From assembly GCA_934196725.1 (NCBI GenBank), contig CAKPWR010000006.1, positions 1-58,689 of the forward strand: a stretch of DNA of 58,689 nt, written 5' to 3'. Under the pieces are notes generated by a model that ran no database searches, was not told the DNA's origin, and was given only the letters and a program-made list of their open reading frames with translations. The stretch comes from an uncultured Prevotella sp. (GTDB lineage Bacteria; Bacteroidota; Bacteroidia; Bacteroidales; Bacteroidaceae). Positions 44,639-52,317 of the stretch are shown here, one piece after another. Numbering within the stretch: the stretch's first letter is position 1; every line of letters begins with the position of its first letter. Both the position numbers and the translations under genes were made by a program.

Positions 44639-46594
44639 ATGAGTTGGAAAGAAATCATCAAGAAGTGTCTTAGTGTGGCATCTGCCCCTATTCGCAGAAA
44701 CGCCAACTTCTTCGTGTTCATGTACTTACTGGGCACGATCAGTTCGCTGGTGACCATACCGAAATATGGCTCATTGTACGACAATCTGTTCCTGGAACTC
44801 TTTGTCGACCTCTACCTCCTATGTGCCATTCTTGCCATCTTCCCCAAGAAGGTACGCTTCTGTTTACGTATCGTGCTATACATTATATTATATAGTACTG
44901 CAGCCGCAGACACCTATTGCTTTGTGAATTTCGGTTCCACACTCAATCCTTCCATGCTGATGCTGGTGGGCGAAACCAATAGTGCGGAGGCGAGCAACTT
45001 CCTCTCGGCGCTCATCTCTGCCGAAGTTCTTTTCAGCAGTGTGGGCTGGATCTTACTCCTGGCATTGATCCAGATACTCATCGCCCTCTTCCGCAAGCAA
45101 CTCATCAAACTCTACGTTTTCCTGATTACCTGCCTGGAATTGGCTTCCTGGAAGAACCGCATCAAGTCGGTTCCACGCATTACCGCAGCCATGCCGGCAA
45201 GCTTCGGAATCCTCTGTATCATCGTTTTCATCACCGGTCTATGCACATCCTGGCACAACAAGACGGCTTTCCATAAGCTGATGTCGGGCAAGACCATCGG
45301 AGAGGTGGAGCACATCCTGACAGAAAAAGACCATGCTGTACTCTATCTGCCTATCTACCGACTCGACTTCAGTATCTATGCCAATCAACTGGCAGCGCAT
45401 CAGATAACCCAGCTTATCCGTGCTGCTCATACAGTAAAGGTAGATAGCTGCAGCTATCGTTCGCCTAACATCGTGCTCATCATCGGCGAGAGCTACGGCA
45501 GACATCACTCGCAGCAATATGGCTATTTCATGGAAACGACTCCTAGACAAAGTGCCCTGGAAAAGAGTAGAAAGCTCACTAAATTCACCGATGTGGTAAC
45601 CTGCTGGAACCTGACCAGCTTCGTATTCAAGAACATGCTCTCCACCCATGTGATAGGCGAGAAAGGCGAATGGTGCGACTATCCGCTCTTCCCTGAGGTA
45701 TTCAGAAAGGCTGGCTACAACGTTACCTTCATCACCAATGAATTTCTGCCGCAGGCTAAAGAGGCAGTCTACGACTTCAGTGGAGGTTTCTTCCTGAACA
45801 ATCCGGAACTGAGCAAGCTGCAGTTTGACCACCGAAACACCCAACTGCACGACCTTGACGACGGATTGCTGAAAGACTATGATGACAGTCTGAAGACATT
45901 CCAGAAGGAGCACAACCTCACCATCTTCCACCTGATGGGACAGCACGTGAACTACAAGCTGCGCTACCGCAAGGAGCAAGCCAAGTTCTGGGCAAGCAGC
46001 TACGAGGAAAAGCGACCAGAGCTGACCACGGCACAGCGCAAGATGCTGAGCCATTACGACAATGCTACCCTCTACAACGACTCTATCGTGGCGCAGATCG
46101 TGAAACGATTCCAAAAGGAGAATGCCGTTGTCATCTATGTACCAGACCACGGCGAGGAATGCTATGAGGAGGACCGCGGCTTTATCTGCCGTAACCATTC
46201 AGCCAACATCGACTGGCCGCTGGCTCACTACGAATTCGAAATTCCTTTCTGGATATACTGTTCACCAAAGTATATCAAGACCCACCGCGACATCTACCGA
46301 CAGATACGTGCCGCCAAGGACAAACGATTCATGACCGATGCCCTGCCTCACCTATTATTATATCTGGCTGGTATCGAGACACCTACCTATAAGGAGGAAT
46401 ATAATATTCTGAGTCCGAAATACAACGAGATGCGACCACGCATCCTCAAGAATTCTGCCGACTACGATCAACTGCGCGACGAACATCTGAAAAAGATGGA
46501 AGCTCAACAGAAGAAACAGGAGGAAGATCAGCAGCAAAAGAAGAAAAGTAACAAGAAGCAAAAGAAATCAAGAAAGAAAGGAGATAAGAAATGA
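44639..46594 (+). CDS. Phosphoethanolamine transferase-like membrane sulfatase-fold protein
   Basis: A 651-residue inner-membrane protein. The N-terminal part (about 20-210) has about five membrane helices. The periplasmic alkaline-phosphatase/sulfatase-fold domain (about 275-590) has the nucleophile segment NIVLIIGESYGRHHSQQYGY, where Ser follows GE instead of the Thr of EptA, and metal-site motifs HLMGQH and YVPDHGEE. The last 45 residues are a Lys/Gln-rich tail (KKQEEDQQQKKKSNKKQKK). Relatives transfer phosphoethanolamine to lipid A or other envelope glycans, which in Bacteroidota contributes to cationic-peptide resistance. It overlaps the next acyltransferase gene by 4 nt (ATGA), so the two are coupled. 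Confidence 0.82.
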   Translation: MSWKEIIKKCLSVASAPIRRNANFFVFMYLLGTISSLVTIPKYGSLYDNLFLELFVDLYLLCAILAIFPKKVRFCLRIVLYIILYSTAAADTYCFVNFGSTLNPSMLMLVGETNSAEASNFLSALISAEVLFSSVGWILLLALIQILIALFRKQLIKLYVFLITCLELASWKNRIKSVPRITAAMPASFGILCIIVFITGLCTSWHNKTAFHKLMSGKTIGEVEHILTEKDHAVLYLPIYRLDFSIYANQLAAHQITQLIRAAHTVKVDSCSYRSPNIVLIIGESYGRHHSQQYGYFMETTPRQSALEKSRKLTKFTDVVTCWNLTSFVFKNMLSTHVIGEKGEWCDYPLFPEVFRKAGYNVTFITNEFLPQAKEAVYDFSGGFFLNNPELSKLQFDHRNTQLHDLDDGLLKDYDDSLKTFQKEHNLTIFHLMGQHVNYKLRYRKEQAKFWASSYEEKRPELTTAQRKMLSHYDNATLYNDSIVAQIVKRFQKENAVVIYVPDHGEECYEEDRGFICRNHSANIDWPLAHYEFEIPFWIYCSPKYIKTHRDIYRQIRAAKDKRFMTDALPHLLLYLAGIETPTYKEEYNILSPKYNEMRPRILKNSADYDQLRDEHLKKMEAQQKKQEEDQQQKKKSNKKQKKSRKKGDKK

Positions 46595-47736
46595 AACAGT
46601 CGATATTAACAAGAGAAGCCTGCAATGCGCTGAGAGGACTTGCCATCATCGGCATCTTCCTCCACAATTACTGTCATTGGCTAGGCCCTATCGTCAAAGA
46701 GAACGAATATCAGTATATCCAGCACAATGTAGACTGGCTGGCTCAGGTTATCGTCAATCCCGACTTAAACCTGCCTATCCACCTGCTCTCGTTCTTCGGT
46801 CATTACGGAGTGCCAGTATTCCTCTTCCTGAGCGCCTACGGACTGGTAATGAAATACGAGGCAAAACCTCACCTCTCGGCAGAACAGGAAGCACAAATAT
46901 ATCATATCTCAGGTGAGAAATCGGCTTGGCACATCAACTGGCGCGAGCCGCTGCGCTTCGTGCGCTATCATTATCTGAAACTCTTCAAGATGATGATAAC
47001 CGGTTTCGCAGCGTTCACCATGCTCGACCTTATCACACCGGGCTCTCATCACTATGCTGCACTCGACATCGTGGCGATGCTGGGCATGTTCAACAATGTA
47101 TTGCCAAACCCAGACAATATCATCTGGCCGGGACCATACTGGTTTTTCGGACTGATGCTGCAGCTCTACATCGTATACCGCCTCTTCATCTATCGCCGTC
47201 ATTGGGGCTGGACCGTGGCACTGATGGCAATCTGCATCGGCATCCAGCTAGCCTTGGGATTCGACAATCCAGAGAGTGAAGCGATGAACCGCTACCGCTA
47301 CAACTTCATGGGCGGCATGCTGCCATTCGGACTCGGCATCCTCTATGCCCGCTATGGCGAGAAGATATTGATGACCTTCCATTCACCAGTCACCAATTTC
47401 TTTGGCATCATCTTCAGCATCTCTCTCATCTACAGTCTGAGCGGAAGCATGCTGGGCTGGACCTTCGTTCCCTTCTTTATATGTCTGCTAAGCGTACTGC
47501 TTGCCGAACTTCTGCAGGACATCAACTGGCTGTCGGGCTTCTACAAGGCATTAGCATGGATGGGCACTATCTCTGGCGCTCTCTTCGTCATTCATCCGGT
47601 AGCCCGCAAAATCTTCATCCCTATCAGTCGCCGTGGCGACATCTATGCCGGTCTGTTGCTTTATATCATAGCCAGCGTCTGCCTGGCATGGCTGTTTACC
47701 CAACTGATGAAGAAGATTCCAAATCCAAAGTATTGA
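46591..47736 (+). CDS. Acyltransferase-3 family membrane protein
   Basis: A 381-residue integral membrane protein with about ten hydrophobic helices. It opens with NALRGLAIIGIFLHNYCHW, the acyltransferase-3 signature with the helix-1 His, and has FFGHYGVPVFLFLSAYGLVMKYE. Such proteins carry acyl (often acetyl) groups across or within the membrane onto sugars of envelope glycans. The substrate is unknown. Coupled by ATGA overlap to the phosphoethanolamine-transferase-like gene, so both probably act on the same surface glycan or lipid. Confidence 0.85.
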   Translation: MKQSILTREACNALRGLAIIGIFLHNYCHWLGPIVKENEYQYIQHNVDWLAQVIVNPDLNLPIHLLSFFGHYGVPVFLFLSAYGLVMKYEAKPHLSAEQEAQIYHISGEKSAWHINWREPLRFVRYHYLKLFKMMITGFAAFTMLDLITPGSHHYAALDIVAMLGMFNNVLPNPDNIIWPGPYWFFGLMLQLYIVYRLFIYRRHWGWTVALMAICIGIQLALGFDNPESEAMNRYRYNFMGGMLPFGLGILYARYGEKILMTFHSPVTNFFGIIFSISLIYSLSGSMLGWTFVPFFICLLSVLLAELLQDINWLSGFYKALAWMGTISGALFVIHPVARKIFIPISRRGDIYAGLLLYIIASVCLAWLFTQLMKKIPNPKY

Positions 47737-47870
47737 GAGTGAAGAACGAAGAGTGAAGAGTGAAGAATTCAATAGCTATTGAAACTCACCCTTCGTTTTT
47801 CACCTCCATAATAAAAAAACAAACAAGAAGACAAGAGAATTCTTCACTCTTCGTTCTTCACTCTTCACTT
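47737..47870. repeat. Inverted pair of TTCACTC heptad repeats between the acyltransferase genes
   Basis: Left arm 47737-47770 carries AGTGAAG-type 7-mers; right arm 47837-47870 is the exact 34-mer seen elsewhere in the window. The arms can pair around a 66-nt loop. The right arm ends 5 nt before the next ATG. Confidence 0.85.
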
Positions 47871-47875
47871 AGCTT

Positions 47876-48880
47876 ATGAAGATAAAAGATATAGAACTGG
47901 CGAATATCAGCCGGTTTCGCGGCGAGTTGATGGGAGTAGCCATGCTGTTCATCATCCTCTTTCATGTAGCATTGCCTAGAGAAGATGCCTTTTTCGGGCT
48001 TCGCAGAATGGGCAATGTCGGTGTAGACATGTTCCTCTTTCTCAGCGGAATAGGTCTCTGGTTCTCGTGGATGAAGAATCCTTCTGCCAAGCATTTCTTC
48101 ATCCGCCGTTATCTGCGCATCTACCCTACCTGGCTCATCATAGCCTGCCTCTTCTATATCCCGGCTTTCCAGGGCGGAAGCACCTGGAACTGGATCAATC
48201 TCTTTGGCGAGATAACCATCAACTGGGGATTCTGGCTGCATGATGAACTCAACTTCTGGTACATCCCGGCAACGATGATGCTCTATATCTTTGCACCTGC
48301 CTATATGGAACTCATCAGGCGCCATCCTATCTACCGCTGGCTTCCGGTGGTGATGATCATGTGGTGCATCCTGGTACAATATGTCACCCCGATACATCAG
48401 GCAGTAGGACATCTGGAGATTTTCTGGAGCCGCGTGCCTATCTTCTTCATCGGCATCAACATGGGTGAGATGGTAAGACGGAAACAGACGCTTGACGGCG
48501 CTTCGATATGGATGATATGGCTCATGTTCCTGATGACGCTGCTGGCGAGCATCTTCCTGGAACAGGAGAAGCACGGCATGTTTCCGCTCTTCCTCGAACG
48601 CATGCTCTATATCCCACTCACCATCACCAGCATCCTGCTGCTGAACCGCATCTTCCGCCGCACCCCGAGTTGGTTTAACAAGGGGTTCATGTTTGTGGGA
48701 GCGCTGAGTCTGGAGTGTTATCTGCTCCATATCCACTTCGTGCTGAAATACATTGAACCATATCATTTGGGCTATTGGCCTACCTTCTTCATCTGTATAG
48801 GCATCACCCTGCCTGCAGCATGGATTCTGAGCAAGATAGCCGGATGGATTTCTAAAGAGTTAGCTAAGTTTATCAAGTAA
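47876..48880 (+). CDS. Acyltransferase-3 family membrane protein
   Basis: A 334-residue membrane protein with about ten hydrophobic helices. RFRGELMGVAMLFIILFHVALP holds the helix-1 His, followed by GNVGVDMFLFLSGIGLWFSW and RRYLRIYPTWLI, all typical of the family. It is not a close duplicate of the acyltransferase just upstream. It probably O-acylates a surface sugar; substrate unknown. The following UbiA-family gene starts 34 nt later. Confidence 0.85.
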   Translation: MKIKDIELANISRFRGELMGVAMLFIILFHVALPREDAFFGLRRMGNVGVDMFLFLSGIGLWFSWMKNPSAKHFFIRRYLRIYPTWLIIACLFYIPAFQGGSTWNWINLFGEITINWGFWLHDELNFWYIPATMMLYIFAPAYMELIRRHPIYRWLPVVMIMWCILVQYVTPIHQAVGHLEIFWSRVPIFFIGINMGEMVRRKQTLDGASIWMIWLMFLMTLLASIFLEQEKHGMFPLFLERMLYIPLTITSILLLNRIFRRTPSWFNKGFMFVGALSLECYLLHIHFVLKYIEPYHLGYWPTFFICIGITLPAAWILSKIAGWISKELAKFIK

Positions 48881-48914
48881 AAAGGAGTTTATTTATTAAG
48901 AAAATTGGAGTTTT

Positions 48915-49820
48915 ATGAACGAGAATAAATTGGAAGACAGTAAAGGGTTTGCTGCGCTGCTGCGACTGGTTCGCCCGAAGCAATGGATCAAGAATGGCTT
49001 TATCTTCTTACCGCTGTTCTTTGGCGGCGCCCTGTTGCATACAGATGCTCTGCTGGCGGGTCTGATTACTTTCTTCGCCTACAGTTTTGCCGCATCGAGC
49101 ATCTATTGTTTCAACGATATCTATGATGTGGAGGCCGACCGCCGCCACCCGGTCAAGTGCCATCGTCCGATAGCATCGGGAGCGGTCAGCATCAAGCAGG
49201 CATACGGACTGATGTTCCTGATGTTTGCCCTCTCTATGGGTATATGCAGCCTGCTCGAATCATGGGAGACGATGGGAATCATCATCTTCTATTGGCTTCT
49301 GAATCTCGGCTACTGCGCCAAATTCAAGCAATATGCCATCATCGATGTGTGTATCGTGGCTTTCGGTTTCGTACTCCGTCTGCTGGCAGGTGGTGTAGCT
49401 ACGGGCATCGTACTCAGTAAGTGGATTGTGCTGATGACCTTCCTCATCACCCTCTTCATGAGTTTTGCCAAGCGCCGCGATGATGTGCTGCGCATGGAGA
49501 AGACGGGCGAGGCTCCCCGCAAGAATACCATCCGCTACAACCTCACCTTCATCAACCAGGCTATCACGATTACGGCTTCCGTAACCCTGGTATGTTACAT
49601 CATGTATACGGTGAGTCCGGAGGTTATCGAGAATTTCCATACTGATTATCTCTATCTTACGAGTGTCTTTGTGCTGGTTGGTTTGCTGAGATACATCCAG
49701 ATAGCTGTGGTAGACCAGAAGAGTGGTGACCCTACGAAGATTATCCTGCGCGACCGCATCACCCAGTTTATCGTGCTCGCCTGGTTGCTCTCCTTCCTGA
49801 TCCTTATTTATATCGTATAA
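48915..49820 (+). CDS. Polyprenyl-phosphate phosphoribosyltransferase-like UbiA-family protein
   Basis: A 301-residue UbiA-superfamily membrane enzyme with about eight or nine helices. It has RPKQWIKNGFIFLPLFFGG, the first Asp-rich motif NDIYDVEADRRHP (69-81) and, later, FAKRRDDVLRM. This wording fits the decaprenyl-phosphate phosphoribosyltransferase branch (mycobacterial Rv3806c type), which joins phosphoribose from PRPP to polyprenyl phosphate, rather than the quinone branch. The HAD phosphatase 4 nt downstream would supply the next step, removing the 5-phosphate. The product could be a polyprenyl-phosphate pentose donor for the envelope. This pathway reading is inference from the pair. 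Confidence 0.82.
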   Translation: MNENKLEDSKGFAALLRLVRPKQWIKNGFIFLPLFFGGALLHTDALLAGLITFFAYSFAASSIYCFNDIYDVEADRRHPVKCHRPIASGAVSIKQAYGLMFLMFALSMGICSLLESWETMGIIIFYWLLNLGYCAKFKQYAIIDVCIVAFGFVLRLLAGGVATGIVLSKWIVLMTFLITLFMSFAKRRDDVLRMEKTGEAPRKNTIRYNLTFINQAITITASVTLVCYIMYTVSPEVIENFHTDYLYLTSVFVLVGLLRYIQIAVVDQKSGDPTKIILRDRITQFIVLAWLLSFLILIYIV

Positions 49821-49824
49821 GAAA

Positions 49825-50481
49825 ATGAAGAAAAAATTATATTGTTTCGATTTCGACGGAACGCTGACAACAAGCGATACCCTGCTGGAATTCATCAGAT
49901 ATGCCAAGGGTACCGGCCGTTTTCTGATGTTTTTCCTGATGTACAGTCCGCTCCTGGTACTGATGAAGTTGCATCTCTTTCCCAACTGGAAGGCGAAGCA
50001 ACTCATCTTTGCCCATCTTTTTGCCGGCATGCGTATCGAGAAGTTTGATGCGCTCTGCCGCGATTTTGCCGAAGAATACCAGCATCTGTTGCGCCCCAAA
50101 GGTGTTACGCTGGTACACGAAGCCCTGGTTGCAGGTGCTCAGGTTTTCATCGTGAGTGCCAGCATCGACAATTGGGTCCGCCCGTTCTTTAAAGTTCGCG
50201 GCCTGGATGGAGTCAGGGTTTTAGGCACCCAGATAGAAGTGATTGACGGCAGACTTACCGGCAAGTTCAAGAGCAACAACTGCTATGGCGAAGAAAAGGT
50301 GCATCGCATCACAGAGGCACTTTCAGCATCCCCATCTGCCACCTCTCCAGCATCCACCTCCTCTCCTGCATCCGCTTCCTTCGTCCGTTCCCAATACGAG
50401 ATAGAAGCATTCGGTGATAGCCGTGGCGATAAGGAAATGCTTGCCTTCGCCGATAAAGGCCATTATAAGCCCTTCAGATAA
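49825..50481 (+). CDS. HAD-IB family phosphatase with low-complexity insert
   Basis: A 218-residue HAD phosphatase: motif I DFDGT (Asp9, Asp11), a helical cap with FLMFFLMYSPLLVL, motif II VSASIDNW (Ser111) and motif IV GDSRGDKEM (197-205). Next to the UbiA-family gene (4 nt) it probably dephosphorylates the polyprenyl-phosphoribose intermediate. Residues about 166-188 are a Ser/Ala/Pro run (SPSATSPASTSSPASASF) between motif III and motif IV, where homologues have a short linker; the DNA there is a degenerate short tandem repeat. The 3' 60 bp of the gene are repeated at 50749-50808. Confidence 0.85.
   Translation: MKKKLYCFDFDGTLTTSDTLLEFIRYAKGTGRFLMFFLMYSPLLVLMKLHLFPNWKAKQLIFAHLFAGMRIEKFDALCRDFAEEYQHLLRPKGVTLVHEALVAGAQVFIVSASIDNWVRPFFKVRGLDGVRVLGTQIEVIDGRLTGKFKSNNCYGEEKVHRITEALSASPSATSPASTSSPASASFVRSQYEIEAFGDSRGDKEMLAFADKGHYKPFR
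50380..50439. repeat. Source copy of a duplicated 60-bp piece of the HAD gene
   Basis: Aligns with 50749-50808 with about five mismatches; includes the codons for YEIEAFGDSRGDKEM. Confidence 0.8.
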
Positions 50482-50502
50482 AACGTGGTTATTAGCCCAA
50501 AA

Positions 50503-50690
50503 TCAAGTGAACAGGTCATCCATTGTGATTTGTACTTGAGCCAAGGCCGCATACTGCGTAAGGCGCACGCCAAAAGTAGTAATCATCGTTGGGATAATGC
50601 CACTTTTTATCCCTGTTTCTGCCACGAAATCAGCCATACGATTACGAATGCGCATATTCGAGGAAAGCAAGGATTCTTTAGCCAAATCGA
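50503..50690 (-). pseudogene. 3' fragment of a gene duplicated at the right edge
   Basis: The minus strand encodes about 60 residues ending TGIKSGIIPTMITTFGVRL... and ITMDDLFT. The last 116 bp match 58574-58689 with three mismatches, so this is the C-terminus of the same protein family. The ending ITTFGVRL...MDDLF resembles the C-terminus of archaeal-type AAA ATPases abundant in Bacteroidota, but I am not certain. No start codon or N-terminal domain remains; the homologous frame runs into an inverted copy of itself at 50702-50719. Confidence 0.6.
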
Positions 50691-50719
50691 TGAATTCTAA
50701 CTCGATTTGGCTAAAGAAT
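50673..50719. repeat. 18-bp perfect inverted repeat at the gene-fragment breakpoint
   Basis: ATTCTTTAGCCAAATCGA (50673-50690) and its exact reverse complement (50702-50719) around an 11-nt loop. Confidence 0.85.
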
Positions 50720-50748
50720 ATCTTGTAGATGCCTTTCTATTTTATCCT

Positions 50749-50808
50749 TTCGCCCGCTCCCAATACGAGATAAAAGCATTCGGTGATAGCCGTGGCGAAA
50801 AGGAAATG
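50749..50808. repeat. Second copy of the HAD gene 3' segment
   Basis: About 60 bp matching 50380-50439 at an offset of 369 bp; ends at GGAAATG, after which the copies diverge. Not translated into a full domain. Confidence 0.8.
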
Positions 50809-50851
50809 TCGCACCCGTAAGGGCAAAAGCTTTAGTGAGACGTATCGGTTC

Positions 50852-50939
50852 GTTTCACAGGGTGAAACGAAGTGTTTCTCCGCTTGAAACAAACAGTTTC
50901 GTGGTATGAAACAAAATATTTCATGCCATGAAACCGTAA
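50852..50939. repeat. Four 22-bp palindromic units, GTTTC-N7-GAAAC
   Basis: Units start at 50852, 50874, 50896 and 50918, exactly 22 bp apart. Each has GTTTC (ATTTC in the last), a variable 7-nt centre, GAAAC and a 5-nt linker. Confidence 0.88.
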
Positions 50940-51001
50940 CATTCCATCCATCGCAAGCTTTTCAATGATATGCAGTATTTGGTAGAGTGTAGTGAGAAAA
51001 T

Positions 51002-51132
51002 CGTGAGGGATAACCCCAAATCGTGATGGATAGCGTGATGGATTTTTCCGTTTTTGAAGTATCTATCACGCGATTCAACCATTTGTATATTAGTATGTTA
51101 ATTGGTATAAGAGATACAAATCGTGATGGATG
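51002..51132. repeat. Iteron-like CGTGATGGAT repeats
   Basis: CGTGAGGGAT at 51002, CGTGATGGAT at 51022, 51034 and 51122, and an inverted ATCTATCACG at 51061-51070. Spacings are irregular (20, 12 and 88). Confidence 0.6.
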
Positions 51133-51151
51133 ATAGATAATTACATAAAAT

Positions 51152-51401
51152 TTGTTCGTATGACGGCTGCGCTGGGTTACTTATATGGCTGTATCGGGTT
51201 ACTTATATGGCTGCATCGGGTTACAGGTATTACTGCGTAAGCTAACGGAGACGTATCTGTAAGCTTATCGAGACGTCTGCATCAGCTAACTGAGACGTCA
51301 GAACTCGCTGACTGAACTACTTGAGTTGTCTTACTGAACCAGTTGAATTGCTCGACTGAACCACTTGAGCTAGCTGACTGAGCCACTTGAGTATTCTTCT
51401 T
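51152..51401. repeat. Eleven-unit degenerate 22-bp array
   Basis: From 51174 the phase is kept exactly at 22 bp: three GGGTTAC units (51174, 51196, 51218), three AGCT(A/T)A units containing GAGACGT (51240, 51262, 51284) and four units containing (G/C)ACTGA or TACTGA followed by a TTGA word (51306-51393). A degenerate unit precedes (51152). Neighbouring units resemble each other more than distant ones. Confidence 0.85.
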
Positions 51402-51472
51402 CATGTGCTTGCGTGCAACAATAGAAACTTTTCAACCGTACAGTTATTAAAAAAAGAAAATCCCATAATTTC

Positions 51473-51961
51473 TTGGCAGTTTCAATAAAAAAGTGTATCT
51501 TCGCAGCAGAATTGCAGACACGCCAGCGAGTGTCCGACAGGATGCGTATTGTATACCTCCAACTGCCATTGTTCGACAAGCATACGGAGGCAGAGTGTAT
51601 GGATATATTTGATTGTTGGATTTATATAATGAAGAATATGAACATGTTTGAGCAGATGCCATTCAGCGAGAAGTATCCAGTCTTCCGCAAGTTGGCAGAG
51701 ATAGGCGACCTCCGCAAGCTCTCCCGAGAGGAACTAGAGCTGTATGATGAGGACATCAAGAATATGCGTGATATATATGCCACCAGAAAGTTTGATGAGA
51801 AGAGAGGAATGGAAAAAGGGCGTGCTGAAGGGCGTGCTGAGGGGGAACTGTCTAAAGGTTTGGAAGTAGCCCGTAAATTGTTGGCAATGGGTATGTCTTG
51901 GACTCAAATCATACAAGCTACAGGATTAACAGAAGACCAGCTGAAGCAACTTCAGGCGTAG
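51473..51961 (+). pseudogene. Free-standing C-terminal part of an Rpn-type (PD-(D/E)XK) protein
   Basis: An open frame of 162 codons whose likely start is the ATG at 51542 (MRIVYLQLPLFDK), giving 139 residues. The text is that of the C-terminal half of Rpn/PD-(D/E)XK 'transposase' nucleases (FDCWIYIMKNMNMFEQMPF, FRKLAEIGDLRKLS, MRDIYATRKFDEKRG), ending in charged repeats GRAEGRAEGE and a helix-turn-helix-like AMGMSWTQIIQATGLTEDQLKQL. The N-terminal nuclease half is absent. A promoter-like TATCTTCG lies at 51496-51503 with TTG about 20 nt before it, so the fragment may be expressed; if so it could be a gene and not a relic. It precedes a strong bidirectional terminator. Confidence 0.72.
51496..51503 (+). 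promoter_or_regulatory. Possible -7 element before the Rpn C-terminal fragment
   Basis: TATCTTCG differs by one base from TAnnTTTG. It supports translation from 51542 and rules out the ATG at 51473. Confidence 0.4.
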
Positions 51962-52047
51962 TGTATGTACATTATCCACTAGTCTTTTTTTTAGTATAAG
52001 TGACTATGCCAGGCGTGAAGGAAATATCTTCCGGCATTAAAACAACG

Positions 52048-52083
52048 AGGGCTGCAAACGGTATTGTTACCATTTGCAGCCCT
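52048..52083. terminator. Bidirectional terminator between the Rpn fragment and the small peptide gene
   Basis: AGGGCTGCAAA (52048-52058) pairs with TTTGCAGCCCT (52073-52083); the inner GGTA/TACC extends the stem. Confidence 0.85.
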
Positions 52084-52111
52084 TACTTATATTAGTATCA
52101 GAAGCGTAAAA

Positions 52112-52300
52112 TTACACTCCCTCACCTGGGTAGTTCGGATCATTCGAGCCGAAGCCTGGTCCCCAACTATCCCATTCTTCTTGCGATATTCCACCTCCGG
52201 TACTTCCTCCACCGGTTTCTTCTCCACTTCCTGCCAGGATGCAAGGAGTATTCATTTCAAATACCTGAATTGCAGGTGATATATACTCTTTCTTTTTCAT
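52112..52300 (-). CDS. 62-residue 'LAGS' peptide of unknown function
   Basis: Begins MKKKEYISPAIQVFEMN, then TPCILAGSGEE and a tail rich in Gly, Ser and acidic residues (GGGSTGGGISQEEWDSWGPG). I know this layout from small genes scattered in Bacteroidales: a conserved Y.(S/K)P opening, an LxAGS motif and a variable acidic or Gly-rich end. No named function is known to me. There is no classical signal peptide. It starts 17 nt after the stop of the GLUG-repeat gene and ends before a strong terminator, so the two are co-transcribed. It may be a secreted or modified peptide, a chaperone-like partner, or a structural peptide. Confidence 0.7.
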   Translation of the reverse strand: MKKKEYISPAIQVFEMNTPCILAGSGEETGGGSTGGGISQEEWDSWGPGFGSNDPNYPGEGV

Positions 52301-52317
52301 AATTTCTTGTTGATTAA

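Larger units (their letters stand above)
50482..51472. other. One kilobase without intact genes: gene fragments and repeat arrays
   Basis: Contains in order: a 3' gene fragment on the minus strand (50503-50690), an 18-bp inverted repeat, a copy of the HAD gene end (50749-50808), four 22-bp palindromic units (50852-50939), CGTGATGGAT-type repeats (51002-51132) and ten further 22-bp units (51174-51393). No intact gene is supported. Confidence 0.75.

Noticed and set aside
51152..51401. CRISPR array
   Set aside because: There is no constant repeat with unique spacers; all parts of each 22-bp unit vary gradually, and no cas gene is near.
51473..51961. Functional transposase
   Set aside because: The PD-(D/E)XK catalytic half is missing and there are no terminal inverted repeats or target duplication around it.
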